Positions 51,894 through 59,602 of a DNA stretch of 64,000 bases are shown in pieces. This DNA comes from VRUE01 sp963780815 (GTDB lineage: Bacteria; Actinomycetota; Thermoleophilia; Solirubrobacterales; 70-9), in the NCBI GenBank assembly GCA_963780815.1, contig CAWADG010000002.1, positions 3,598 to 67,597 on the forward strand. The letters are read 5' to 3'. Below the pieces are notes generated by a model, which worked only from the letters and a program-made list of their open reading frames with translations, did not search any database and was not told where the DNA came from. How positions within the stretch are numbered: the first letter of the stretch is position 1; the number at the start of each line of letters is the position of its first letter. Both the position numbers and the translations under genes were made by a program.

Positions 51894-52834
51894 CGTGCCT
51901 CAGGCCCCTCGACCGCGCCGTTGACGGTCAGGACGGCGTTGCCGCGGACCTTCCGAGCGAACATGTCTTCGATGGCGCTTCCGGTGGCCGTCCAATCGCC
52001 GAGGAAGCCGACCTCGGGCGTCAGCCGGCCGGATACCGTGAGGTCGACCAGGGTGGAAAGATCCTCTGCGATCCCGGTCGGGACGTCGAGGTAGTGGAAC
52101 TTCTGCATGGTCGCGCTGAGGCCCCCGGCCCAGTCGAAGAAGTCGAGGGTCGGCGGCGTCATGCTGGCCTGCCCGAACCAGACGAACAGCCCGTGCGGGG
52201 CGAGGGTGCGCCAGGCGGCCTGGGTCGAGTCGCCGCCGACAGAGTCCAGGACGACATCGAACGGGCCCTCGGCATCCTGCACATGGGTGACGATGGCGTG
52301 CGCGCCGAGCTCGAGAAGACGCTCGCCTCGCTCCGTGCTGGCCGTCACTGCGGTCACCCGCGCTCCCTGCGCGGCGGCGAGCTCTATGAAGAAGTGTCCG
52401 ACTCCGCCGGACGCGCCGGTGAGCAGAACGTTGCGGCCGTAGAGCGGACCCACTACTCGCAGGAGTCGCAGAGCCGTCAGCCCTGCAAGCCCGAGCGTGG
52501 CTGCATCGGTGCTCGAAATCTCCTCCGGGAGCTCGACCATCTGGTCGGAGGCGATCGCCACCCGCTCGGCCCAGCCGCCTTTTTCGAGGTGAGCAAGGAC
52601 GCGCGACCCGACGGCCGGCCCGCTGCCGTCGGCGCAGGCCGTGACCACCGTGCCCGAAACATCTTTGCCCGGACGCCAGCCCGTGCCTTCACGCATGAGC
52701 TGGAGGGCCTCGCCCCTGTTGATCGAGAAAGCTTCTACGGCGATCACCGCCTGATCGGAGTTGGGGGAGGGTTCCTCAACGTCCACCATCTCGATCGTGA
52801 GGGAGCCGTCGCTCTTGACTTCAAAGGCCTTCAT
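51881..52834 (-). CDS. NADPH:quinone oxidoreductase-like MDR protein
   Basis: A 317-residue zinc-free medium-chain dehydrogenase/reductase. ATG 52834. The N-terminal domain has SINRGEALQLMREGTGWRPG then KDVSGTV, and the NADPH fold carries LLTGASGGVGHFFIELAAAQ with GARVTAVTAS. FDVVLDSVGGDSTQAAWRTL is the family block for the quinone oxidoreductase branch. No structural zinc cysteines. Divergent from a HxlR regulator, a common pairing in redox stress or quinone response, so HxlR control is likely. Confidence 0.87.
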   Translation of the reverse strand: MKAFEVKSDGSLTIEMVDVEEPSPNSDQAVIAVEAFSINRGEALQLMREGTGWRPGKDVSGTVVTACADGSGPAVGSRVLAHLEKGGWAERVAIASDQMVELPEEISSTDAATLGLAGLTALRLLRVVGPLYGRNVLLTGASGGVGHFFIELAAAQGARVTAVTASTERGERLLELGAHAIVTHVQDAEGPFDVVLDSVGGDSTQAAWRTLAPHGLFVWFGQASMTPPTLDFFDWAGGLSATMQKFHYLDVPTGIAEDLSTLVDLTVSGRLTPEVGFLGDWTATGSAIEDMFARKVRGNAVLTVNGAVEGPEARWHR

Positions 52835-52940
52835 TCCTGCCAGCTTCCATGGTGCTTTGGTTGCTAACTGTCATGTTGGTCACCATAGATGACAAGCCTC
52901 TGATTTGGAAGACAGCACTATTTTGTGCTATAGGTACCTA
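52835..52940. promoter_or_regulatory. divergent quinone reductase/HxlR promoter with inverted repeat
   Basis: The spacer holds AGCACTATTTTGTGCT (52914-52929), a 5-bp inverted repeat around a 6-base AT centre, just upstream of the HxlR start. It is a plausible HxlR operator controlling both genes. Confidence 0.5.
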
Positions 52941-53330
52941 ATGGAAACCGTTAAATGGGATGTGCTCAAGGCGCGCTGTCCGACCCGCCAGGTCCTGGCC
53001 CGGATCGCCGACAAGTGGACGATGCTCGTGATCACGGCGCTGGAGGGAGAGGAGGCTCTCCGCTTCTCTGAGCTACGCCGGCGGATTGAGGGCATCAGCC
53101 AGAAGATGCTCACGCAGACCCTGCGCGCGCTTGAGCGCGACGGGCTCGTCGACAGGACGGTATATCCGACTGTCCCTGTCACCGTCGAGTACCGACTCAC
53201 CCAGCTTGGGCAGAGCCTGACCGATGCCGTCGACGCGATCCGTGACTGGGCTTACGGGAATATGCCCGAGATCGACGAGGCACGCGAAACGTTCGATGCT
53301 CGGACTGAGAACGAGGAGGAGGCTGCCTGA
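52941..53330 (+). CDS. HxlR-family transcriptional regulator
   Basis: A 129-residue winged-helix regulator. ATG 52941 gives the standard HxlR N-terminus with the conserved Cys in KARCPTRQVLARIADKWTML. The recognition helix and wing are GISQKMLTQTLRALERDGLV and DRTVYPTVPVTVEYRLTQLG. The single Cys suggests redox or electrophile sensing, known in this family. Divergent from the quinone oxidoreductase gene. The C-terminal 15 residues are acidic. An alternative start 12 codons upstream lies inside the inverted repeat region and is less likely. Confidence 0.9.
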   Translation: METVKWDVLKARCPTRQVLARIADKWTMLVITALEGEEALRFSELRRRIEGISQKMLTQTLRALERDGLVDRTVYPTVPVTVEYRLTQLGQSLTDAVDAIRDWAYGNMPEIDEARETFDARTENEEEAA

Positions 53331-53719
53331 CTACGAACTATCACTTGGTTAGTTCAGGCCACTAGTCGATTGTCCTTAACTGGGTCGTCGCTGAACTCCC
53401 TCTAATTCCGGTCGGTAAAAGGCTGCATGTCGAAGCGATTTCATGACAGCCACCGATCTCGATTGGTGTCGCACTTCTGATCATCGCGACGGTTTCGCCG
53501 GGTTCGACTTTGCCGTCCCGCGTCCCGCCGGGAAAGACGACGACGTATTCGTGGGCCGCCATCAGGGCACGAGGGTTCTTGCGCGTTCCCGCACCATCCC
53601 GCAGAGCTCCAGCAGATTCCGCCAAACCGGGACCGGTAATGCCCATGCTCGCCGAGCCTCGGCTCCAGATATGGCGGCGCTTCCAGAGCTCCGCCAGCAT
53701 GAAGCGGAACTCGACCCGA
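53331..53719. other. 389-base region without a clear gene
   Basis: A minus-strand frame between 53362 and 53700 reads KNPRALMAAHEYVVVFPGG and similar but has no family I recognise. The base composition is lower in GC than the surroundings. No repeat or terminator is obvious. Possibly a decayed gene. Confidence 0.3.
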
Positions 53720-54376
53720 CTAGGCGAGCGATCCTTCCGTCTGCAACCGCCTCACCACATCAGTTGAGCTGATCAGATCGACGCCGATGTTGATCATCTC
53801 CATCTCGCCACGCTCGTACAGCCCAGAAATCGCGTCGCGTGCCAGCACGACGCGGAAGTCGCGCTCGCTTGCCTCATAGATCGAGGTCCGCGGGCAGTTG
53901 GGGTAGTTACAGCCGCAGAACACCAGGCTGGTGACCTCCTGCACTTCGAGATGCTCCTCCAGGGGTGTCCGATAGAAGGCTCCCCAGCGCGGCTTGTAGA
54001 TCACCGTCTCATTTGCTCCCAGGGATTGAATGCCGCCAGCGAGCAGCAACTCGTGATCGAGAGTCAGATCGGGCGTAGGCAGCAGCGGAGCTGCCAGCTG
54101 CGAGCCCGCTGAGCCCGGGGTCAGGATCTGGGCTCCGCCCTCGACGGCCCTTCGCCGGCAGAGGTCGACGTTGCTCCCGTCCGGTTGGTATAGGCGGACG
54201 ACATGCACGATCGGCCGGCCCATCTCACGGAAGGCCTCGACCAGAACTCGCATGGGGTCGAGTGCGGAGGAGGTACCGGCGATCTCCAAAGGCCCGCCGT
54301 CCAGCACGTCGCGCTGGGTGTCGATTGTGATCAGCGCGGCGGCAGTGAAATCCGGGTGAGTGTAGGGGTCATTCAC
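53720..54376 (-). CDS. isochorismatase-like cysteine hydrolase
   Basis: A 218-residue isochorismatase-fold hydrolase. The catalytic triad is visible: Asp in ALITIDTQRDVLDGG (about 19), Lys in VIYKPRWGAFYRTP (about 128) and the nucleophile Cys in FCGCNYPNCPRTSIYEA (about 155). GTG 54376 start. Members cleave amides such as nicotinamide, N-carbamoylsarcosine or ureidoacrylate; the substrate here is not fixed. A related N-carbamoylsarcosine role would fit a hydantoin pathway, but the gene lies outside the main island. Its 3' third is duplicated at 46506-46730. Confidence 0.88.
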   Translation of the reverse strand: MNDPYTHPDFTAAALITIDTQRDVLDGGPLEIAGTSSALDPMRVLVEAFREMGRPIVHVVRLYQPDGSNVDLCRRRAVEGGAQILTPGSAGSQLAAPLLPTPDLTLDHELLLAGGIQSLGANETVIYKPRWGAFYRTPLEEHLEVQEVTSLVFCGCNYPNCPRTSIYEASERDFRVVLARDAISGLYERGEMEMINIGVDLISSTDVVRRLQTEGSLA

Positions 54377-54570
54377 CGCGGGACGAGTCTAACTGCGCGG
54401 TCACTGCGCGGGCGTTGATCGGCCGCTCGGGGGCTGACTCTGAGATTGCTCACGCGGGCCGAAGGATCGCCTCGGTGGATCTGCGCCGCTAGCAAACCGA
54501 GCAAAACCAGAGGGAACCGGAGCGAACCGAGCGATGCTCAGCCGAGCTTAGATTGATTCGACTCGGCCGA
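54377..54570. other. intergenic stretch with imperfect short repeats
   Basis: Around 54490-54535 the short unit (A)GCAAACCGAGCAAAACC recurs in degenerate form (GGAACCGGAGCGAACCGAGC). Nothing gene-like is seen. It abuts the tRNA-His-like remnant. Confidence 0.3.
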
Positions 54571-54622
54571 TGCGTCTGATTGTGGTCCACGCGGCCGCCG
54601 GATCGAATCCGGTCGTCCACCC
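54571..54622 (+). pseudogene. tRNA-His-like 3' remnant
   Basis: TCTGATTGTGGTCC has the look of a tRNA-His anticodon loop (GTG), followed by a T-arm-like GCCGGATCGAATCCGGT and an acceptor-like GTCGTCCACCC. The anticodon stem pairs badly and no matching 5' half (expected GGTGGACG) lies upstream. This looks like the 3' end of a tRNA gene left by site-specific integration or deletion. Confidence 0.3.
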
Positions 54623-54680
54623 TAAGAAACGAGGGTGCCATCGCCCCGATGAACTGCGGCGCTGCCACCGCGCCTGCCAG

Positions 54681-55457
54681 TCAGCCCTCCTTGAAAGAAA
54701 CGAGGCTCAGAGTCTCGACCGGGCCCTTGACCGCGATCTCGCGGGCAGTGCCGACTCCGCGAACGTAGTACTTGTTGTCAACGGTTCCCGGCTCGAGCGG
54801 TGTCCACTCCCGAGTACGCAGCGCCTTCTGGGTGGTGACGAAGGGGACCGAGACGCTCGCTTTCAGGTCAAGGACTTCGAAGTGGTCTTCGGCTTCGCCT
54901 TTGAGGAACTCTTGGCGGCCGACCAGGCCGACCTTGGGGTGGCCCGGGATGAGAACCCCCGCGCGGGCGCCTTTGACCCCGGCTTCGAAGGAGCCTTCGG
55001 TGCTCGTCGGCTTCCCCTGTGAGTCGAGCTCTTCGGTTTCCTCGCCGAAATACCAGACGTTCCCACCGTGGTCCTGGGCGTAGAAGTCGTCGGTGACCTC
55101 CTCCGGCTTGCCGTTCACCTTGACCACGTCGTGGACGACGGTGGTGGCGACACCGAGGATCCGCTTGGTGCGGTGAGTGGCCGTGACGGTGTCGGTGGTC
55201 CTCACGCCATTCTTGAGGCCCCGGTAGTGCCAGACGCTGCCCGGCTTCAGCGGGAACCAGGGGTTGCTGACCACCGGCACGAACTCGCTCGGGCTGATCG
55301 TCGCCGGCCAGCCCGGCCCGGCGCCCGAGTCGATCGTTCCCGAGGCCGGGGCGCCGGAACCGGCGGCGGCCGCCGCCGGCATGACCCCGGCCAGCGCGCA
55401 TGACACCGCCAGCGCCAGGAGCGCCTTGCTCGCAAATGACCGCCGCTTCAGATTCAT
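54681..55457 (-). CDS. secreted protein of unknown function
   Basis: A 258-residue protein with a clear Sec signal peptide (residues about 1-32: KRRSFASKALLALAVSCALA then GVMPAAAAA). ATG 55457 is preceded by GAGGAG at a good distance. The mature part has FVPVVSNPWFPLKPGSVWHY and DFYAQDHGGNVWYFGEETEE, a pattern seen in secreted actinomycete proteins of unknown role with beta-rich folds. It carries no catalytic motif that I can name. Upstream lie direct repeats of the OmpR/PhoB type in the correct orientation, suggesting two-component control. Confidence 0.8.
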   Translation of the reverse strand: MNLKRRSFASKALLALAVSCALAGVMPAAAAAGSGAPASGTIDSGAGPGWPATISPSEFVPVVSNPWFPLKPGSVWHYRGLKNGVRTTDTVTATHRTKRILGVATTVVHDVVKVNGKPEEVTDDFYAQDHGGNVWYFGEETEELDSQGKPTSTEGSFEAGVKGARAGVLIPGHPKVGLVGRQEFLKGEAEDHFEVLDLKASVSVPFVTTQKALRTREWTPLEPGTVDNKYYVRGVGTAREIAVKGPVETLSLVSFKEG

Positions 55458-55620
55458 CGTTTGTTCTCCTCGTCTCGAGCTCAGTGATGGGTCATGCGGA
55501 CGAGATCGATCCGCTCCTTCGAATTCCAGGGCGGCGAGCTCCGCGGTGAGTGCGATGGCGATGCCGGTCTGGAACTCCCGCCGTCTCATACTCGATCGGA
55601 GGACAAGCTACGGCGACCCC

Positions 55621-55637
55621 GTGAAACTGCGATGAAA
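55621..55637 (-). promoter_or_regulatory. OmpR/PhoB-type direct repeat (minus)
   Basis: Read on the minus strand, TTTCATCGCAGTTTCAC holds two TTTCAY half-sites 11 bases apart, the spacing used by OmpR-family response regulators. It points toward the secreted protein gene. Confidence 0.5.
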
Positions 55638-55673
55638 GCAATCTGAGGTGGAGACTAAGAATTGCGCCGAAGA

Positions 55674-55705
55674 TTTCATCGCGCTTTCACGCGCTTTTCA
55701 TCATC
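55674..55705 (+). promoter_or_regulatory. OmpR/PhoB-type direct repeats (plus)
   Basis: Three TTTCAY units start at 55674, 55685 and 55696, exactly 11 bases apart (TTTCATCGCGC, TTTCACGCGCT, TTTCATCATCG). They precede the response regulator remnant by about 30 bases and resemble autoregulatory boxes of OmpR-family regulators. Confidence 0.55.
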
Positions 55706-55732
55706 GCCACGGAAGCTGAATTTAGAATCACG

Positions 55733-55897
55733 ATGCGAGTGCTCCATAGTCGCGCGCTGTGGAAAGCGGAGGCGGTCTCCTACGACGCGATCATCCTCGA
55801 TCTGATGCTGCCTGGGATTGACGGGCTGGAAGTCTGCAGCCGGCTGCGCGAGGCGCGCGGCTGGTCCGCCGGGGTACTACCGGGGGTACTGAACTGA
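55733..55897 (+). pseudogene. truncated OmpR-family response regulator receiver
   Basis: A 54-residue frame from ATG 55733: MRVLHSRALWKAEAVSYDAI, then ILDLMLPGIDGLEVCSRLRE with the phosphoacceptor Asp. The N-terminal DD motif segment (MRVLLVEDE...) has been deleted between MRVL and ALWKAE, and everything after the middle of the receiver, including the winged helix, is missing. A stop follows at 55895-55897. The remaining residues are very well conserved, so the damage is probably recent. Downstream GGHFPIDLQRFMPEYLE to 55960 is an unrelated tail. Confidence 0.7.
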
Positions 55898-55973
55898 GAG
55901 CCGGGTCGGGCGGACATTTTCCGATCGATCTGCAGCGCTTCATGCCCGAGTATCTGGAGTAGCCTCCGAGGTC

Positions 55974-57254
55974 GTGTCGCCGTTTCGTTCGCTCGGGATG
56001 CTTGTCATCGTCGGCCTGGCAGTTCTGAGCGCTACGCCCGCACAGGCGGCCTACCCGGGCGCCAACGGAAAGATCTTTTTCCACGCCTGCGGCGACGAAT
56101 GTCCGCACATCGACATCTACTCGGTCAATCCCGATGGCAGCGAACTGCACAATCTGACCGAAGGCCTGACGGCGAGCGAAGGCCTGCCTAACAATGCCTT
56201 CTACCCGTCGGTGTCGGCTGACGGGAAACGGGCGACCTTCGGCGTTGACTCGCAGGCGACCGCAGAGATCTGGGTCATGAACACCGACGGCAGCAACCCG
56301 GTGCAGCTGACCAAAGACAAACTGCTGGACCAGGAGCCCGCGATTTCGCCGGACAGCTCGCGGATCGCCTGGAACCAGTGGTCGCCTGAAGTCCCTGAAG
56401 GGGAATTCACCGACGCCGACATCTGGGTGATGGGCTCCAACGGCTCGAGCCAGGAACTCCTCTTCAACGGTCCCGGCACAGACACCTTCCCGCAGTTCAC
56501 TCCCGACGGGGAGACGATCGTGATGACCGCGGAGACCGGCGACCGCGACATCCGCAAGATCCCCTCGACTCCGGTCGTGCCGCCGCTCACGGAAGCGACC
56601 GGCCTGGCCGAGGACAACGAACTGATAGAGACGGATCCGTCGGTCTCGCCCGACGGGAGCAGGGTCGCCTTCGCCCAGACATCGATCGCCTCATCTGGGG
56701 GCCCCTTCGACATCTACAGCGTCGGCATCGATGGTGGCGCGACGACGCCCTTCTACTCCACCGCTGCTAATGAGACCTCGCCTGCCTACTCGCCTGACGG
56801 CACCAAGATGGTCTTTCTCAGGGACGGGCAGCCGATGATTGGCAACGCCGACGGCGGCGGCACGCCCGTCCCGCTCGAAGTAGGCCTCCTTCTTTCAATC
56901 GGCGGGCTCGAATGGGCGCCGGCGCAGGCCGCGCCGAGCGGCAGCCCGGGCGGGGGCGGCCCGGCGGGCGCTGGAGCATCGGACACCACACCCCCGCAGA
57001 CGAAGATCCGGAAGGGCCCGAAGGGCAAGCTGCATTCGTCGAAGGCGACCTTCCGCTTCCGTTCGACCGAGGCCGCCTCGACCTTCAAGTGCAAGCTGGA
57101 CCGCAGGAAAGCCGCCCCCTGTCGATCGCCGAAGACCTACCGGGGTTTGAAGGAGGGACAGCACATCTTTGAAGTCTTCGCAATCGACGCGGCCGGCAAC
57201 CGCGACCGGAGCCCGGCGAAACGCCGGTTCACGGTCGTCGAGCCAGTTCCCTAG
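55974..57254 (+). CDS. secreted TolB-like PD40 beta-propeller protein with C-terminal Ig-like domain
   Basis: A 426-residue protein, GTG 55974. Signal peptide about residues 1-24 (LGMLVIVGLAVLSATPAQAA). The body (about 25-315) has repeated PD40 units, each with SPDG/SADG and IWVMNTDG or IYSVGIDG. A linker rich in Gly and Pro (about 318-345) leads to DTTPPQTKIRKGPKGKLHSS and a final Ig-like domain ending AIDAAGNRDRSPAKRRFTVV. This architecture is frequent in Thermoleophilia and supports the taxonomic call. Ligand unknown; no enzyme motif. Confidence 0.86.
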   Translation: MSPFRSLGMLVIVGLAVLSATPAQAAYPGANGKIFFHACGDECPHIDIYSVNPDGSELHNLTEGLTASEGLPNNAFYPSVSADGKRATFGVDSQATAEIWVMNTDGSNPVQLTKDKLLDQEPAISPDSSRIAWNQWSPEVPEGEFTDADIWVMGSNGSSQELLFNGPGTDTFPQFTPDGETIVMTAETGDRDIRKIPSTPVVPPLTEATGLAEDNELIETDPSVSPDGSRVAFAQTSIASSGGPFDIYSVGIDGGATTPFYSTAANETSPAYSPDGTKMVFLRDGQPMIGNADGGGTPVPLEVGLLLSIGGLEWAPAQAAPSGSPGGGGPAGAGASDTTPPQTKIRKGPKGKLHSSKATFRFRSTEAASTFKCKLDRRKAAPCRSPKTYRGLKEGQHIFEVFAIDAAGNRDRSPAKRRFTVVEPVP

Positions 57255-57460
57255 CCCCCGAGGCCCCTCACTTCCGTTCACGGCTCCCGGACGGGACGAG
57301 CGCAGAGCGGCGGAACTGCTCGGCGGTGCAGCCGTGGCCCCTGACACTGGGCTTGGCCGCGGAGCGGACCGAACAGCCCCTGGACCGCACAAGGTGAAGG
57401 AATTCGGGCCGGCACTTCGCGACACCTTCCCGTACGGCTGCGCTCAGGCCACAGCGGAGA

Positions 57461-57549
57461 TGCGCTCGACTATGCGCGGGTGGTAGCGAGAGACGAATCG
57501 GGCCCGGTATCGGTCGTCGCTACCACCGCCAGAATCGCTGCAAATGAGC
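57461..57549. repeat. dispersed hairpin repeat, copy 1
   Basis: GGTGGTAGCGAGAGACGAAT and the following TCGGGCC begin at 57479. An 11-bp stem GGTGGTAGCGA (57479-57489)/TCGCTACCACC (57517-57527) makes a strong hairpin. This and copy 2 share about 75 bases on either side of the small membrane protein gene. Confidence 0.75.
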
Positions 57550-57654
57550 ACCTTTCGGGATCTAGATGTGCGCCTATGCATGCACGCCTGCACTGCCCCC
57601 CGGTTACGAGACTGCTCGCAGGGGTCGTGTCGTTCAGCGCTCTAGGCTCCGGCA

Positions 57655-57918
57655 GTGTCACGCGACTTCAAGATCCGCGGTTACACCGTCGGCCAGTTCC
57701 CAAACCCGCCCCTGTGGGTCGCGCTCGCGGCGCTCCTCATGGCGCGGCTCACCGACGAGGCCAGCACCGTCAATGATCTCGCGCGCGCAGTCTTCTACGT
57801 CGCGCTCACGGTCTGGGCCTACGAGGAGGCCGCGAGCGGCGTCAATGGCTTTCGGAGGGCGCTCGGGGCAGTTGCGCTTGTGCTGATCGTGGTCGCCGTT
57901 TCGCGGGCGGTCGGCTAG
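57655..57918 (+). CDS. small membrane protein of unknown function
   Basis: An 87-residue protein starting at GTG 57655. Three hydrophobic segments are likely (about 20-34, 42-58 and 66-86: ALGAVALVLIVVAVSRAVG). The charged N-terminus DFKIRGYTVGQFPNPPLWVA suggests a cytoplasmic start. I know similar short proteins in actinomycetes without assigned function. The gene is bracketed by two copies of the dispersed hairpin repeat at 57.5 and 57.9 kb. Confidence 0.65.
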   Translation: MSRDFKIRGYTVGQFPNPPLWVALAALLMARLTDEASTVNDLARAVFYVALTVWAYEEAASGVNGFRRALGAVALVLIVVAVSRAVG

Positions 57919-57995
57919 CGGCGGGTGAGAACGGGAGGCGAATCGGGCCCGGTATCGGTCTCGCTACCACCGCCAAGGGTTCCTCCAAATGAGAC
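57911..57995. repeat. dispersed hairpin repeat, copy 2 (diverged)
   Basis: GCGAATCGGGCCCGGTATCG and TCGCTACCACCGCC match copy 1, but the left arm is changed (GGTGAGAACGGGAGG for GGTGGTAGCGAGAGA), so the stem is weakened. It starts right at the end of the membrane protein gene. Confidence 0.7.
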
Positions 57996-58009
57996 CCTTG
58001 CCGCCGGGT

Positions 58010-58447
58010 CTAGACGGTGACGCCCTTGCGGCGGAGCTCGTCGCGGGCTGCGTCTGTCTTCGGGGGCCCCTCGATGCCCATTGCTTGGAACACCCCTGGC
58101 GCCTTGATGAACTGGATGTCTCGGTAGTCGACAACTTGAACGTGGTTGCCCCAGGGATCCAGGAAGTCGAGGGAGCCGCTTCCTTGGACGTCAACGTCGG
58201 CGTCCCGAAGCGCCGCGCGGACCCTCTCCTTGTCATCGACGACGAGGCCGAAGTGCCGGCCTCGGTCGTCGGGTTGCGTTCGGCCAGCCGCGAGCGCGAT
58301 GAACTGATCCCCCATATCAATGAAGGCCATCGACGTGCCGACCCTGCCGCGCAGCTCGAAGTCGAAGAAGCGTCCGTACCAGGCGAGCGCCTCGTCGACC
58401 TCACCGACCTCAAGCGCGACGTGATTGATCCCGATGAGGCGTGCCAC
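58010..58447 (-). CDS. VOC-family (glyoxalase/dioxygenase fold) protein
   Basis: A 145-residue vicinal-oxygen-chelate protein. GTG 58447 gives the usual start LIGINHVALEVGEVDEALAW; the longer open frame upstream is not conserved. Metal ligands typical of the fold are His in INHVALEV and in RGRHFGLVVDD, and the second module has DFLDPWGNHVQVVDYRDIQF. Such proteins are lyases, dioxygenases or resistance proteins; no subgroup can be fixed. Isolated gene. Confidence 0.83.
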   Translation of the reverse strand: MARLIGINHVALEVGEVDEALAWYGRFFDFELRGRVGTSMAFIDMGDQFIALAAGRTQPDDRGRHFGLVVDDKERVRAALRDADVDVQGSGSLDFLDPWGNHVQVVDYRDIQFIKAPGVFQAMGIEGPPKTDAARDELRRKGVTV

Positions 58448-58631
58448 CGCAGCCGACCCTAGCGGCTTTCCGGTTTCCTGCGACAAAAGGCCAGCACCTC
58501 GCGCAACGTGGGGACCGCTCTCTGCCGCTCGGCGGTGATCGCCGACCCACAAGAACATTACGCGGCGAGGCCCCGCCCGGCGACCGGGCGGGGCTCATCT
58601 CGAGGGCCCGAGATCGCATGGAGGATGGGCG

Positions 58632-58811
58632 TCAGGCGTGCGGGACGGCTGGCTGGGGTGACTCGATGGGTGCCGCCGGCATCCGGTGCAGGCGGCCGCG
58701 CATTCCAGGCCACCAGGCCTTGCGCCCGACGAGCGCGGCGGTCGCCGATACCAGCAGGCCGGAGACCACCAACGACGCAGTGAGGATTCCGGCGGCCATG
58801 GCGAAGCCCAT
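58632..58811 (-). pseudogene. MMPL/RND transporter C-terminal remnant
   Basis: On the minus strand the frame reads KQMGFAMAAGILTASLVVSG, then LLVSATAALVGRKAWWPGMR, and stops at 58632-58634. This is the last transmembrane helix and the end of an MMPL-family transporter (typically GRRAWWP near the C-terminus). No MMPL sequence is present further upstream, so only the 3' end survives. The rest of the 58448-59029 interval shows nothing else recognisable. Confidence 0.6.
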
Positions 58812-59029
58812 CTGCTTCGACTGATCCGGTCGGGATCGTCGCTTCCGTAATTCGCGTGGTGCGCGTCGGCGGATATCGCCCGCGCTCCCGGCCTGGACGA
58901 GGACCGGTCACGCGGTCCTCCCGGACGGGTGCTAACGCGGGCTCCAGCTCCGCGCAGCAACCGGGCCTGCTCCGACGACGGCCCCGGTGCGTTGGCGATC
59001 TGCGAGCCGACCGTGAATCGACTGGAGAC

Positions 59030-59542
59030 TTAGTCGCCTTCTTCGGTTCGCCAGGGCGGCGGCGGCGGCGCCGCGTCCAGCGCGCGGCGGAGCAGGCTCA
59101 GCAGGTCGCGTCGCTCGCTTGCGCTGAGGCCTTGCAGGAGCTCGTCCTCGACCTCGAACGCCATTCGCCGGCCGCGGTCGAGCTGACGCCGGCCCTTCGG
59201 AGTGAGCGTGACTTCCCGCGCGCGCCGGTCCTTCGGATGGGGCCGGCGCTTAGCCAGCCCAGCGCTCTCGAGCTCATCGACGAGGGTGACGATCGTGCTC
59301 GGGTCGATGCCCATCGCCGTGGCGATCTCGAGCTGAATCGCGCCGTCGCGAGCCCCCAGGAAGTTGAGGATTCCGAAGAGCGCCGTGGTCAGGCCGATCG
59401 ACTCGAGCCGCTCCGCGACGCGCGTGTGCGATGCCCGCCAGAGCCGGAAGAAGAGCTGCCCGGCGAACTCGGCGACCTCGGTATCGGTCGAGAGCTTCGT
59501 TTCCACTTGTGTGATCTTCGCACACCCGCTGGACGAGATCAA
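59030..59542 (-). CDS. MarR-family transcriptional regulator
   Basis: A winged-helix MarR protein of 170 residues from 59542 (158 from GTG 59506). The recognition helix and wing are visible in IDPSTIVTLVDELESAGLAK and RRPHPKDRRAREVTLTPKG. Divergent from the DHA2 efflux gene with a 60-base AT-rich spacer, the classical arrangement of a MarR repressor controlling an exporter. It probably responds to an aromatic or drug-like compound. Confidence 0.88.
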   Translation of the reverse strand: MISSSGCAKITQVETKLSTDTEVAEFAGQLFFRLWRASHTRVAERLESIGLTTALFGILNFLGARDGAIQLEIATAMGIDPSTIVTLVDELESAGLAKRRPHPKDRRAREVTLTPKGRRQLDRGRRMAFEVEDELLQGLSASERRDLLSLLRRALDAAPPPPPWRTEEGD

Positions 59543-59602
59543 TGAATGGTGCTATAGATAATGGATAAATTCCATTAAATCCCGAGAGTCCGGAGGCATT
59601 CG
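59543..59602. promoter_or_regulatory. divergent MarR/MFS promoter
   Basis: An AT-rich 60-base spacer with TGGTGCTATAGATAATGGAT then AAATTCCATTAAAT. ATGGATAAATTCCAT (59561-59575) is an inverted repeat (ATGGA/TCCAT) suitable as a MarR operator. Confidence 0.5.

Noticed and set aside
53362..53700. A 112-codon minus-strand frame between HxlR and isochorismatase genes
   Set aside because: No family recognised, no good start signal; kept only as an unexplained gap.
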